This document shows, piece after piece, positions 1 through 12,673 of a DNA stretch of 64,000 nucleotides. Source of the DNA: Ipomoea triloba (Eukaryota > Streptophyta > Magnoliopsida > Solanales > Convolvulaceae); the NCBI RefSeq assembly GCF_003576645.1, contig NC_044930.1, forward strand, positions 2,832,415 through 2,896,414, written 5' to 3'. Below the pieces are notes generated by a model. That model ran no database searches. It had not been told where the DNA came from and worked only from the letters and a program-made list of their open reading frames with translations. A program made the position numbers and the translations under genes. How positions within the stretch are numbered: the stretch's first letter is position 1; every line of letters begins with the position of its first letter.

Positions 1-120
1 AAGGCGAAATCCCTGGTCCGAAGCCTCCACACCCCGGCCTAATAGGATTTGTGGAGGTGATAAATCACAGTGACTAAATGGTCCATTAGACAAGAGTACT
101 GATATCTGATGAGATCATAC

Positions 121-1245
121 CTGGATAAGCATGCGTGGCTCTGAACCATTTTCAATGCCTGCAATCACATAAATCAGAATATATATACATTATCTTCAAT
201 TCTGCAAATGGAGAAGTGAGTTTTATGTAGGAAATTCTGGCCTTTCTTTATCTATGAGACAACCATGGGGACAATCTTGCCAGCATAGGAATCTCCAGCA
301 ATGTACAAAGGGTTTTTCTGAAATTGAGGATGATCTGACAGCCACTGCATAATATTCCATTTGTTGTCCCCATTATAACAGCAGCTTTTGAGGTATCAAA
401 TTTCATTTGCAGAAGTAGAACAACAACATTAATGCATGTTTGCTACCTTCTGAAAAAACGTGTAAAGATGGTTGGTCCATGTTGTGTCTGTGGATGGGTA
501 ATTTTTTGGGCTTTTGGCATACGAAAATCCAGTTCCAACAGGCGAGTCAATGAATATAATGCTTGCAATCTGTGAATGAATTAATTAGATTTCCCAACAA
601 TGTTACATTCATAATATGGCAATAAAACAGTTCCAAAATCAAGAAATGGGATAAGTCTAAGCTAAGCAAGAGAGTGCACCTTTGTCCATGAATATGGATT
701 TAGGTTGATTGAGGGCAATGTTCCATCAAAAGAAGGAATGTCAAAAGTAAATGGACCTACAAAAAATATTTGCTAAAAAGATTTGTTTCTTTTGATAGGT
801 ATTCTTTAGATATCACAAACTAGTATTATGAAATTAAGACGAAATGGAATACCAATTTCATAGGCAAGACCAGACAGGCCAGAACAGCCAGGGCCACCGG
901 TTAGCCAAAGCACCAAAGGATCTTTTTCGGCATTCTTTTCGGACTCAACAAAGTAGTAGAACAGTTGCACATCCTCATACTCCCCCACACCAATGTACCT
1001 ACACAAAATATAAACAAAATGAATCATTAGATTCAGGGTATGGATTAAACTAAGTAACCAAATAATATTTGTTAAGTAGAAACAATTAAAACAATCGCTA
1101 AGGGATAAAGACACTCACCCAGTCTGGAGCTTGAAGGGAAGAGTGCCGGAAAGCCTGGCAGAGTGTCCACTGATTTGAAGGATACAGCCAAATTACAGCA
1201 GAAGAAGAAGAAGATGATTATGGAGATACAGAGGAAGAAGAAGTG
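121..1245 (-). pseudogene. Serine carboxypeptidase-like (SCPL) pseudogene, 5' exons
   Basis: Six exon remnants can be read on the minus strand: about 1245-1119 (signal peptide and the SVDTLPGF region), 998-853 ([16 protein letters not shown] and [17 protein letters not shown]), 756-680 (PFTFDIPSFDGTLPSINLN), 569-447 (IDSPVGTGFSYAKSP), 344 to about 252 ([12 protein letters not shown] and GDSYAG, with the nucleophile Ser) and 158-121 (GIENGSEPRML). This is the exon order of clade I SCPL proteins, which act as secretory peptidases or as vacuolar acyltransferases using glucose esters. It is broken. A 1-bp deletion in exon 1, compared with the relic at 9410-9535, shifts the frame after LPGF, and a TAG stop (252-254) follows [14 protein letters not shown]. 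The oxyanion-hole and nucleophile motifs are otherwise intact, so decay looks recent. The C-terminal exons with the Asp and His of the triad are not in the window. Family call firm; substrate unknown. Confidence 0.8.
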
Positions 1246-2636
1246 CAGGCATCTCCAAGTCGGAATAATAAGCATCCTTTGCTTCTCAAATCCATATAAT
1301 ACTGCAAGGATTGCTCAAAGGAACAGCTGCCATGCCTTTTCAAGTTTCCCAACTCTTAGAGCAATCACAAGTGGATTAATCCAAACGCAACCCTAAATCC
1401 CTAAATCATCTCAAACCCCAGCAAGAACACAGTAGCGATCTCATTTCTGTTATGCTCGCCTCATGCTGACGCCTAATGTCCATGCGGGCCTGCCCACCTT
1501 TGGCTGTTACGAAGACAATGAGGGCTCTTGGGCAATTGGTCTTTTCTATGGTCACTCTCCTTTCTCAGCTCCCTCAAACCAATCAGCTTCTTCGTCTACT
1601 TCTATTTATACTAATTTTAAGGATAAAGTTCTTATTTTTATAAATTTCAGGTACAGGATTTTCAAATATATAGATTTTTTTTTTCTTTCAAGGAAGTTCA
1701 TCTTTTGGAACGCTTAAAGATTGGATCTTTTAGCAATTAGGTCTGGGATTTGAGTTTCTTCCGGGGAATTTTGAACAGGGTAAAAATCTTGGTTTTGGAT
1801 TGAAGTCTGAAGCTGAAGACAATAACGAATAGATGTGTTTGGGTTAATGTTAAAATGTTAAAATTTAAAACTTAAACACGTAAATAACATAGAAAGTTCT
1901 CATCAGCTTAAATCGGTGTTATGTCATTCTGATAACTGAGAAACCTGGCAAATGAATCGATATGAATTTTATGAAAGGTCAATGTGCAGTATGAACAATC
2001 TGAGATATATTAGTTTATGATGCGGGACGAGATTCGACCTTAATACTAAAATTGAATATTATATAATAAATTGAATCTTAAATAATTTAAGTGTGTATTC
2101 GGAAATTTGTCAATCATTTTTCGATTTTCCCGTATTTGGTAAAGAGTGAAAAATTAGAGTCAAAAGAAAACAAATGTTTGGTCAAACGAAAATACACTTG
2201 TTTTTTTTTGGAAAATGACTTCGTTTTTTTTTTTTTTTTTTGACATAAGCCATTTAACGTCATGTTTAAAGTTCAACCAACTTAAGTTATTCAAACGTTG
2301 AGTAATTTATACTCCTCCCCTTTTTTTCTTGTTGATTATATTGTCTTTCAATTCATCTTATTTAATGAACTAAGGTATTTCTCAAAAAAAAAAAAGTAAA
2401 ACTATAAGGTATTTAATTAGGTTCAACTACTCCTCGAAATTAAGACATTTATTATTAAGATACTTTTTCCTTCTATATTCCACAAATTAAAATCTCATTA
2501 CAAATTTATATTACACTGAATTATTATTATTATTATTTGGAAGACATACTACATTGAAATACTGAATTATAACACGCTTAACATAACATATGAGCTGAGC
2601 CAAATCAAATAAACTAGTACATCACTAAATGGCTAG
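1246..2636. other. Intergenic: SCPL upstream relic and CYP79 3' flank
   Basis: No gene seen. Positions about 1285-1345 match the upstream side of the second SCPL relic (about 9560-9615). A short AT-rich block at 2043-2095 recurs at about 7285-7335 and 9895-9930. The stretch 2510-2640, rich in ATT repeats, resembles the 3' flank of the third CYP79 gene (about 17810-17940). Confidence 0.6.
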
Positions 2637-4506
2637 CTACTTGTAGAGATTTTTAGACAATCTCGGTTTTGCAAGTGCAAAGAGTGAATTTGCAAGAAAG
2701 TCGTCATGTTTAGACTCGGTTAAGTCTATGCATGACAGGTCAGGTGGAACGCTCCAAGTGAAGCCTTGAACGAGCCTAGCCATCAGCATTGCACACATCA
2801 AAGAACCTAACTTCACACCCGGACAGCCTCGTCTCCCGGCACTAAATGAAATCATATTCAGGTCCGAGTCGGATAAGACCACTTCCCCACCGTCCTCCTT
2901 TAGGTGACGCTCCGGCTTGAATTTGAGGGGCTCCTCCCAAGCCTTTCTGTTCCGGCCTAGCTCAATGCGACTGGCGATCACTTGGCTGCCCTTGGGAATG
3001 AAGTAGCCACCTACCACGGTGTCCGCGATGGACATATGAGCAGGGGTGAAGGGTGCAAATGGGTGGAGCCTAAAACCTTCTTTAACACAAGCCTTTATAT
3101 AGTTTAGCTTAGGTAAATCGGATTCCTCAACAAGCCTGTCCCTCCCCACCACGTTGTCTACCTCTTCCACTGCTTTTTCCAATAGTTTTGGTTGGTTTAA
3201 CATCTCTGCCAGTGCCCATTCCGCATTATTCGATGGATTGTCTATAGTTGCTATCATTATTTCCTGTGATATATTACATTTGACACAATTGTTAGATTAC
3301 ATTGTAAATTAAACCAGAAGATAAAAATAGGTACTATACGTACCAGAAGTTGTGTTTTGATCTCTGTATCATTCAACATTGGTCTTCCAGCATCATCCTT
3401 GAGCATAAGAAGAACATCAAGAATGTCTTCTTCAACAGTTTTGGTCCCATCTTTCCACATTTGTATTCTCTTGTCCACTTCGGTAGCCAGGTGTTTTCTG
3501 GTGACCGCCAGAGCTTTCCTGATCATGCTTTTATGGCCGTCGATATCTATTAGCATGTATAGAAGGGTAGCATAGTCTATTCACAAACTCAAAGCAGTTA
3601 CAACAAACTTTACCGCCATGTAAAACTTATATAATGTTCTGTATCTGCATGCTAATGATAACATTCAGTTTTCTCCCATCCTTTCTGTTATGATCTCGTA
3701 ACCTCCTCCTTTGCCGCACTCTCTGCTTCTACTTGCGTCAATATCAAATACACTGAGCCACCCAATGCAGTCGCCCACCCCAAATCCATAAAGATAGCGA
3801 AGAATTGTGAAGAGGGCCTCAACCAGCTCTTCATCTACGGCACCGGGTCCGCCGTCTTCCGTCCCACTGCCAAAGTACCTCTTGTTGAATAACATCTTCT
3901 TAGTCACATTTCCGCAATAGTGTTGTGTGGCCGTTCGCACATTAACAACCGCTCCCTTACTAGGACTGCACTGATTGTAGATGTAACGAAGGAGATGATT
4001 GGCTTCTTCCACCCTTTTATCGTGATGCAAATGGATTGCCGCCGGAGAAAGCACGTGCGTGTTGAGAATTCTTCGCATTTTCGTCCATTTTTCGCCGTAC
4101 GGGAGAAACATGGAGGTCAAGAACCCGTTGCTGATAATACGCGCAGACATGCAAAGGGGTCTTGACGAGAAAATAGAGTCTTGTTTCTTCAGAAACTCGC
4201 GAGCCAGCTCCGGGGAAGTCACCGAAATCACGTAAGTGCCCCCGAGACGGATGCATGCGATTTCAGTCTTCATTTCATCCATCAAGTCGTGTATCCACCG
4301 GAATACAGGCTTTCCTGATCGGAAAATCTCCGGGAAAGATCCCACCAGGGGCCATGCTTTCGGCCCCGGAGGAATTGGCAGCTTTGACTTGTTTCTTCTG
4401 TTAGTTAGCCTTTGCCTTGTGATTACAACAACAACAACAAGTATTAATAATGGAAGAAAGATTGAAGAAAATGTAATGTAGTCATAATACCACAGATGGC
4501 TGCCAT
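2637..4506 (-). pseudogene. CYP79 pseudogene, copy 1 of the array
   Basis: Cytochrome P450 of the CYP79 family, which N-hydroxylates an amino acid to its aldoxime in the endoplasmic reticulum. Exon 1 spans 4506-3344 and exon 2 3263-2637, with a GTACGT donor and a CACAG acceptor. Exon 2 keeps DNPSN, KEGFRLHP, the CYP79-type FKPERH and the haem loop SFSAGRRGCPG. Two lesions break exon 1. A 1-bp deletion in the N-terminal anchor takes the start-codon frame to a stop after about 20 codons. A 189-bp insertion (3548-3736), flanked by 9-bp near-identical direct repeats, adds 24 foreign residues and a stop after SVFDID. Exon 2 and the promoter (TATA-like site 4565-4574) are well preserved. Its closest relative is the 17932-20040 gene, including the 3' flank. 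Confidence 0.85.
3539..3745. other. 189-bp insertion in the CYP79 pseudogene with 9-bp flanking repeats
   Basis: The bases gtcgatatc (3539-3547) and gtcaatatc (3737-3745) flank 189 bp absent from the other four CYP79 copies, which read straight through this point. The insert has no clear terminal inverted repeats. It carries an internal inverted ATTAGCATG motif near 3549 and 3650. A 9-bp duplication is typical of Mutator-like insertions, but filler DNA from break repair is also possible. Confidence 0.7.
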
Positions 4507-4564
4507 TAATTAATTTGCTACTTCAATTGCTGTGAGTATACTGTAAAAGCAAATGCAGTTTGCC

Positions 4565-4574
4565 CTATTTATAG
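4565..4574 (-). promoter_or_regulatory. TATA-like box of CYP79 copy 1
   Basis: CTATAAATAG read on the minus strand, about 60 bp upstream of the start codon. The same motif is found 55-95 bp upstream of each of the other four CYP79 copies, preceded on the plus strand by a shared gtttgccc-like tract. Confidence 0.6.
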
Positions 4575-4734
4575 ATGCTGTTGATACGTTACGTTATGCA
4601 TGAATGGTAGCAAATTAAAACTCATGACTCCTTTCTGTAATTATTGCAGTTTGGAAATTGTAATAGCTTTTTTGTAATTGTTAGTTAGTTGGGAGAAGAA
4701 ACGTTATTGTAATTTTTAACATTGCACTTGCTTT

Positions 4735-6320
4735 TCTATTTTAAATGTCCTAATTGTTGTAATATTATGTTATGTTACAGAATACTATGTCTATTCATTG
4801 CACTTATGACATTTTATAATTATGTCATGCATAACTTTATGACATTTTTAATTATGAAATGTGTTTTTTATATCACGGTTATGTTCTAGAAAAAAAAACA
4901 TTTGTTTTTGTGGCAATTCAATATTACATCTTTTCTCGGTCTTGTCATAATGATTTTAAGAAAACTTAATTCCATTTTTGGTCTTAGATTTATAGGTGGT
5001 AGTACAATTTTAGTCATTTTTTTAGAACATACACATTTGGTCCTAGTATTATTGTGGCATGACCATTATTGGTCCTTTATTAACAAAATAGTTCTAATAT
5101 CATTAAATACACAAACATTTCGGTCTTCAATTATGAATTTTTTCAAAAAATAAAAAATTAAACATACAAATATAGTATGGTCAACTCACTTTGTATAAAA
5201 ATGACCAATTTTTTTTTGAATTTAACAATATTTCAACGATTTTGTTGACGGAGGACAAAAAATGGTTATGCCACAATAATACTATGACAAAATGTGGATG
5301 TTCTAATAAAAAAGAGCTCAAAGTGGAATGTCAACTATAAATCTAGGACAAAAAATGGAATCCACTCTTTTGAGAATCATATTTTGAAATTTCTTTGTGT
5401 TAGGGATGTTTGGTTCAAGTTATATAACAAAACCAAAGAAATGTGACATTCCAAAACTTACATTTCCATTTTGGTTCATGTTATCTTACTTTCCCAAGGA
5501 AATAATATTTCCCAACGAATGCAATATACCCTCCACATCGAATTTTGATGGGAATGTGATTCCCTCACAATTCTTATGTTATCCAAGACTTCGGTGCATA
5601 TTTACTATTGTTGCCATTTTAATTATAATTATTATAAAATATATATTTTGTGTTAGCCTATTATATGTATAATTTTATATTTTATTACATGATGTTAGCT
5701 TATAAAGTAATTTTGTTTCTTAAGTTCAAGCTCTTAATTAATTATTTTTATATCATTTACTGATATATATTATCATTGTTTTATTTATTTATTTTAATTT
5801 TAAAGTTTATTGAGATACATGAAAAATATGTTAAGAATATTAAAGTAAAAATAAATAATTATAACATGAAAGATAACTCCTAAACCAAATAGGTTTATAT
5901 TGCATACCTTAATTTTAATTAAAAAAAAAAAGAAAAGAAAAAGGAATATAACATTCCCAACAAGCACATGAAATTGAAAGTCATTTCCTTATGTAAACCA
6001 TTAAGAATTGGAAAGTTTTCCCGTCAATTATTCTTTTAGTGTGAAAACGTGAACTAGGGAAAAGATCCTTGAGAAGTAAAATAGTTAGTTATATGATAAC
6101 AATAATAATATTATGTGACATTTAATAATATTGTGTAATATTATGTTATGTCACCGATCATAAATAGTTTGCTTATTTTAAATCTCTTAACTGTTGTAAT
6201 ATTATGTTATGTCACTGATTATTATGTTTATGCATTGCACTTATGAAATGTTATAATTTTGTCATAATTTTATGATATTTTTAATTATGAAATGTGATTT
6301 TTATATCACGATTATGTCTT
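4735..6320. repeat. Direct repeat of about 150 bp flanking AT-rich elements
   Basis: Positions about 4735-4890 and 6172-6320 are similar AT-rich sequences in the same direction. Both contain a gtaatattatgttatgt-like core and end in a tatatcac(g)(a/g)ttatgt-like motif. A foldback element and further AT-rich DNA lie between them. No coding content seen. Confidence 0.5.
4945..5387. mobile_element. Foldback (inverted-repeat) MITE-like element
   Basis: The left arm (about 4945-5080) and the reverse complement of the right arm (about 5250-5387) match for over 100 bp, sharing attccatttttggtc-like and agtattattgtggcat motifs around a short AT-rich loop. No protein is encoded. Ends are approximate and no target-site duplication was found. 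Confidence 0.6.
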
Positions 6321-7931
6321 CATTGCAACCGATGATTCAATGAACTGTATTGTTACTATTATCATTAATATTGAATTTTAATAATATGATTTTGAATCAT
6401 ATAATTTTGAAACAAATTTCATTTTCATCGAAAACATCTATTTGTTAATAGTGATAATATTATGTAGTATTTAAAAATGATTCACATTAAATGTCAGGGT
6501 TTATGATTGAGAAAATTAATTATTCTATTATTACTGTTACATGACAATTATTAATATTATTAGCGAGGCTCACGCGATGCGCGTAATGCAAGGGCCAAAA
6601 ATAGATCAATATGTAAAAGTTTCATACAAAATACAAAATATATGTTAGGATGATTGTAATAATTGACTAATATTACTACATAATTTGATTTAAGTTAGTA
6701 TTATCAATTTCTTCATACACGTTGTCATTAATAATATATTTATAGAATCATCGCACTACTAAAAAAACATATAACATTAGACATATGACGTTGCCTTTAA
6801 TAAAATCGTCATTAAAGGCAAATGAATGGGGCAGCACCATGCAAATTATCTTACGTTAATCCAAGCTGCTCACTGCGTTGGTTAAGTCCGACCCCGCCAT
6901 ATTATTATTTCAAAAAAAAAAATTGAATAGTTTAATCATCAATAATTTCACATCCATTAAATTCATCTAGATAGATTTACTGCTCTACAAAAATTACACT
7001 TCAAATTAATAAAAATTGTACACTTAATAACATAAAAATATACACTTGAATGCACAAAAATGTGTCTTTAAATATCAAAATTCTGCACGTGAAGGCATAC
7101 ATATGTGCAACGAAGCAATTTATGGTATTAAACTACAAGGTCATTTGCTATATTATACAGAAATAGCTGCTGGCATTTCTTTTGTCATATTTTACCAGTG
7201 ATGTTTATTTTTTAAATAGTTTTTTATAATTTTTAAATTAACAATTTTTGTGTTTTATTTTCAATATATAAATTTTATATATTAATCCTAAAATTGAATA
7301 TTATATAATAAATTGAATCTTAAATAATTTAAAGAGATAATGACGCTTTTAACTCCTAAATAGTTTTAATTTTGAAAATTTAGTTATTGTCATCAATTGA
7401 TTTGAACAAATTTATTTCTTTAATTCTTCATAATTACATTTGGCCTCTAATGTTATATACGTAGTAATTATTAATTAGAGACCTTGTTAATAATTTTTTT
7501 TTCATTGACTTCCTACAGAGGAGGAGAATCCTACATATTAATTTTGATTATTTATGAATTAGGTTTTTATCAAATCAAATATTTGATGAAGATTGCCTAC
7601 GTTGTTAAGAGGAGAGAGAAGGAAGCTGGGGAGTAATCGACAAATATAACTCATGAAAAAACTATTAACAAAGGTTGTAATTATATAACATCAGGGACTA
7701 AATATTGTATATTATCGGCAATTGAATGACTAAATTTATTCAAATCAATTGATGGGGCCGGATTGTTTTTAAATACAATAATTTAGGAGCCAAAAACATC
7801 ATTTTTACTAATTTAAATGAAGTTTCTTTCAATGAATTGACACACTGATAACCTGCAAGAGTATGTACTTTATATGTGGTGCAGATAATATCAAGAAATT
7901 CAAACATGTTGTCCACTTGAAAGGCCGGTTT
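5388..7931. other. AT-rich intergenic DNA with fragments of elements
   Basis: No gene seen. A segment starting near 5397 carries a gatgtttggttc-like start and may be a decayed MITE related to the one at 32570-33151. A CACTACTAAAAAAA motif at about 6757 looks like one end of a CACTA-type element without a recognised partner. The block at 7285-7335 is repeated at about 2043 and 9895. Confidence 0.4.
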
Positions 7932-8187
7932 GGTAAAAATATGTGTGAGACCGTCTCACGGATCTTTGTCTATGAAATGAGTTGGGTCAAAATGAAAAGT
8001 GTAATACTTATACTGAAAAATGTAATATTAATGAGCAATAAAGTATTTATTACTTATAAAGGGAAGAATAATATTTTTGAAGAAAAATGTAATATTTGTA
8101 CATTTTGATTTAAAAATATTATACATTTTTTATTAAAAGTATTGCACTTTCCTTTACATGTAACAAACACTTTATTTCTTATTGCGT
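7932..8187. mobile_element. Truncated MULE-type MITE (GTGTGAGAC family)
   Basis: Starts with ggtaaaaatatgtgtgagac and continues with the AT-rich body seen in the fuller copies at 13911-15075 and 35010-35469. The right terminal repeat is missing. It sits inside a 3' flank that is uninterrupted at about 9895-10145, where sequence runs directly from a tttgg tract into gcgtagagccaccac. Confidence 0.6.
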
Positions 8188-8494
8188 AGAGCCACCACGC
8201 ATTTTTGCTCGGAGAAATATCATTAATCCTTTTAGGGCAAGCTAATAGAAATATCATTATTAATCTTACCAAATCACCCTCTTGTGACCGACACCGCTAG
8301 CACAAAAGTCCTTTTCGATTTTTGTTTTTATTCAAAATAAGAAGTTTTTCTTTATATTGTATGGCAATAAATAGACAATGCTCAAGATAATACATTGCTG
8401 TATATCCAAAGTCCTTGTGGTCAAGCGGCTTTGTTGTGGCATCTTAGTAGAGGCGTTATTGACTCTTTCTTTGTGCTTCAATAGGTTTTTATTT

Positions 8495-9535
8495 TCGTAG
8501 GCAAGGTTAGAGAGGGCGGAACACTCAAGGCCACCGGTTAACCAAAGCATCAAAGGGTCTTTTGCAGCATTCTTTGCAGACTCAACTAAGTTCTTGTAGA
8601 ATGGTTGCACATCCTCATATTCCCCAACATCAATGTACCTACACAAATAGAAACAAAATGAATGCATAAAGTTGGGTTTTTTATTCTGGGTATAGTTCAG
8701 GTTAAATTAAGTAACTAAATAATATTATTTAAGTGGAAACAATTAAAACAATAGTTGATTACATCAGGCTTAAGGGATCCTTTGTTGTATTTAACGGTCC
8801 ACAAGAACATTGAATTTTACAAGTCATTGTTGAAATTATAAATTGTTAAGTTTTTTTATGTTTAAGAACAATTATTACAACCAAATAACTTGTGGTTTAG
8901 TGGCACCCGATTTATACTCTCACATGAAAGGGAGTGGGTTTGAGTCTCAGTGGAGTCAACTGTTGACTCTTACATGGTAACAGAGTTAGTAGTACAAAAA
9001 AAACAATTATTGCATACCTATTTAATGTAAAAACACATTTTTTATATGATTTTTTTTTGTTTTCTAGCCCCATCCATCTAATAGGAGGAGGGCTAGTTCC
9101 CTAATATGGCATGTTCTAACTTGTAATGCTCTAGCCTCTAGGTACTACCTCATATTGAGTCCCTAATTCTGACCAAACTGGGCTTCAAAGAGCCAAACAC
9201 GTCCCATATCACCCATATATGCCACTGAATATTGTTTGACATGATTATGATTGGACCGTATTGCGAGATTATTGCGCCTCAATTATTAAACAAACTGTTC
9301 ATTGATATTTACGTTATTAAGTCTATGCAAATATCATAATCACAACATAGTAAAATTTTCTTATTCTCAAATAAATAAACGAATAAAACATGTGTGGTAA
9401 GACACTCACCCAGTCTCGAGCTTGAAGGGAAGATTGCCGGAATAGCCTGGCAGAGAGTCCACAGATTTGAAGGATACAACCAAATTGCAGCAGCAGAAGA
9501 AGATTATGGAAATGCAGAAGAAGAAGTGCAGGCAA
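8495..9535 (-). pseudogene. SCPL pseudogene relic 2 (exons 1 and 2 only)
   Basis: Exon 1 remains at about 9535-9410: a hydrophobic stretch, then SFKSVDSLPGYSGNLPFKLE and a GTGAGT donor. Exon 2 remains at 8638 to about 8495: [24 protein letters not shown] and LAYE. The oxyanion-hole motif has decayed from [13 protein letters not shown] to [13 protein letters not shown], the exon 2 donor is gone, and the ATG-initiated frame is shifted from the signal-peptide frame. No later exons were recognised between 8495 and the AT-rich DNA at 7300. It lies about 1.4 kb downstream of the CYP79 gene at 10930-12673, the same spacing as the first SCPL pseudogene to its CYP79. Confidence 0.75.
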
Positions 9536-10929
9536 CTAACTCCATAAAATTAACATCCTTCTCAAATCCATATAATACTGCAAGGTTAGCTCAAAGGAAC
9601 AGTTGCCAAGCTTCCAAACTCTTAGCATGTGGCCATTTTTTTACCACATATATATATATATATACAAACAATACTCTTATTAAAAAAAAAAATTTTTTTA
9701 AAAATTTTAAAAAAAAACCCAACTTTGATCATTGTCTGTACTTGTTATGCTCCCCATCATGTCACAGCTGGTGCATGCCTTGCTGGCCGATTTGCTAGCC
9801 AACATCTAAATAATGTGATGACGAGGTTGAATTCTGTGACTTTCACTCAAGGAGAGTTATAGAGATACTATTTAAGCACAAGTTACTTAGTAAATATTAT
9901 AAGATAAATTGAATCTTAAATAATTTAAATGAAGTTTCTCTTATTGAATCGATACATTTAGACCCTGCTAGAAGAGTATATATTATGTAGTGTAGATAAT
10001 ATCAAGAAATTTAAGCATGTTATCCATTTAAAAGATTTTTGTTTGGTTTGTCAAGCGTAGAGCCACCACACATTAATTCTAGAGATATCATTATTCTTAT
10101 CAAATCAACCAATTGTGAATGACACTGCTGGCACAGGTGTCCTTAATCTTATCTAATCGCCCAATTGTTAATGACAACTCTAACACAAGTGTCTTTTTCA
10201 AATTATTTTTTGAGTACTACTGACTATATTACAATGTAGTATCTTTGAAATACAGATACAGTCAATGCTTCCACTAGAGTTTCAACCTGTAATCTCTAAT
10301 TTGGAGAGCCAAATGGTGCCATTATTCAAGATATATAATATATTGTTGCATCCTTTATGGGAAATTAAGACCGTAGAATTTTTATTCAGTAGTATCCAAA
10401 TTCTACGTTCCTGACCATTGCATGCATTCATAAATAAGTAAACAAGGATAATTCTTATTGGCATGCATGTGAGTTATTTTTCTAAAGCGATCTCTTCTAT
10501 TAAGTTTTTGCATTGGGTTAATCATATAAAATATATGTTAGGATCAAGGACTTACCACTACATTAAAAAAATTATAGCTTGTAGCAATGATGTAACTTTA
10601 TTTCTTTATATATAGCTCTCACATTGTTGAGAGAGTCTTGGCACTTTACCAGCTTCAGCCCAACAAATCTCTTAACCACCAATTGCTGCACTTGGAAAGT
10701 TATCAGCCTCTGTCCTAACAATATCCATCTCTTGTATGATTATTTACATGCTATATATTACACAAAAATGGAGCTTACACAATACATACCGTCAGGTAAT
10801 GACTATTAGTTATGTTTCTTTTGTCACCCAATTGATAGATCAACTTAAACAAGATAGATACCCATCATTTCAAGACAACTATGAAGTAGAAAGCAAGGGT
10901 GGGAAATTAATTTTTTATGTAATTGATGA
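9536..10929. other. Intergenic region between SCPL relic 2 and CYP79 copy 2
   Basis: No gene seen. About 9560-9615 is the upstream side of the SCPL relic. About 9895-10145 is a second copy of the flank found around 7300-8310, here without the MITE insertion. Short (TA)n and A-rich tracts occur at about 9648-9720. Confidence 0.5.
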
Positions 10930-12673
10930 CTATAAGTAGAGATTCTCAGGCAATCTAGGTTCCACAAGTGCAAAGAGTGGGGTTTCAAGAAAGAGATCGT
11001 GTTTAGACTCGGTTAACCTTATGCATGGCAAGGTAGGAGGGACATCCCAAGTGAACCCTTGAAGAAGCCTAGCCATCAACATTGTAGTCATCAAAGAGCC
11101 TAGTTTAACAGCCGGACATCCTCGTCTCCCAGTACTAAACACCAACATCTTCAACTCCGAGTCATTTAAATTCACTTCTCCACCGTCCTCATTGAGGTGG
11201 CGCTCCGGCTTAAACATGAGAGGCTCCTCCCAAGCTCTTGCATTCCGGCCAAGCCCGACGCGGCTAAGGAGCACTTGACTGCCGTTGGGAATGGAGTAGC
11301 CACCCACCGCGGTGTCTGCCACGGCCACATGGGGGATGTTGAACGGCGCCACTGGGTGGAGGCGGAAGGCCTCTTTAATACACGCCTTGACGTAGTTTAG
11401 ATTAGGCAAATCGGATTCCTCCACTAGCCTCTCCCTCCCAACCACGCTGTCTATCTCTTTCACCGCCTTTTCCAGTAGTTTTGGTTGGTTTATCATCTCC
11501 GCCAGTGCCCATTCCACAGCATTTGATGGATTATCCGTAGTTGCTAGCATCATTTCCTTTTTTTAACAAAAAAAAAAAACATGTGCTTTTAGACCAGATT
11601 TTAAACCACCTATAGAAAGAATTAAGTTTGCTAGCATGAAAAAGTGGCAATAGACTTGGTTTCAATTCATTCATTGAGCTAGCTTTATGATTATCATAAA
11701 ATTAGCTAATTCTACTTACCAGAACTTGTGTTTTGATCTCTGCATCACTCAACAAAGGTCTTCCAACATTATCCTTGAGCATAACAAGAACATCGAGGAT
11801 GTCTTCTTCTACAGTTTTAGTCCCATCTTTCCACATTTGCACCCTCTTGTCCACTTCGGAATCAAGGTGTTTTCTCATTACTGACAAAGCTTTCTTGATG
11901 GTACTTTTATGGCCACCGATATCGAATATACTCAGCCATGGGATATAATCAGAAATTCCCAATCCGTAGAGAGTTTGAAGAAGTGCAAAGAGGGACTTAA
12001 GGAGCTCTTCTTCTTGTTCTTCCATTCCGTTGCCGAAGAATCTCTTGTTGAGTACCATCTTGCTAATGACATTTCCACAGTACTGCCGTGTGACAGTCCG
12101 GACGTTAACAATAACATGCTTGTCGCCGGTACCGGAGATGTTGCAGTGATGGTAGATGTATTTAACGAGGTTATTGGCTTCTTCCACCCTTTTATCGTGA
12201 AGCCAGTGAAGGGTCGCCGGAGAAAGCACGTGGGAGTGGAGAACTCTTCTCATTTTGGCCCATTGATCGCCAGTGGGGAGAAAGATGGACGATAAGTATC
12301 CGTTGCTGATAAGATCCGCGGACATGCAAACGGGCCTGGACGAGAAAACCGAGTCTTGCTTCTTAAGGAACTCGCGAGCGAGCTCCGGGGAAGTCACCGG
12401 AATCACGTTAGTGCCCCCGAGACGGAAGCATGCGATTTCAGTGTCCATTTCGTCCATGAAATTGTGTATCCACCGGAATGCAGGCTTTCCTCGGAAAATC
12501 TCCGGGAAAGATCCGACGAGTGGCCAAGGTTTCGGCCCCGGAGGAATCGGCAGCGATTTCTTTCTTCTGGTAGTTAGCCATTGCCTTGTGATTCTAAGCA
12601 TTACAAGAAGTATTAATGGAAGAAAGAGTGAAGGAAATCTAAGATAGACCATAATATCAGAGATGGTTGCCAT
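10930..12673 (-). CDS. CYP79 family cytochrome P450 (amino acid N-monooxygenase), copy 2
   Basis: Exon 1 12673-11720 (318 codons) and exon 2 11556-10930 (208 codons plus stop) give 526 residues, a normal CYP79 length. Family knowledge: CYP79s convert an amino acid to its aldoxime with two N-hydroxylations, anchored in the ER. Visible parts are an N-terminal membrane anchor (about residues 10-30), the [15 protein letters not shown] hinge, the I-helix-region signature [14 protein letters not shown] at the start of exon 2, KEAFRLHP (ExxR), FKPERH and the haem loop [10 protein letters not shown] with Cys about 465. The start is the MATISDIM methionine, matching the other copies, rather than an upstream in-frame ATG at 12706. 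The donor is GTAAGT; the acceptor is an unusual AAAAAAAG. The most divergent open copy. Substrate cannot be read from sequence; resemblance is to the CYP79D group. Confidence 0.9.

Noticed and set aside
806..1114. Open frame containing SCPL motifs taken as a small gene
   Set aside because: It is SCPL exon 2 with adjoining intron sequence; the start methionine is intronic.
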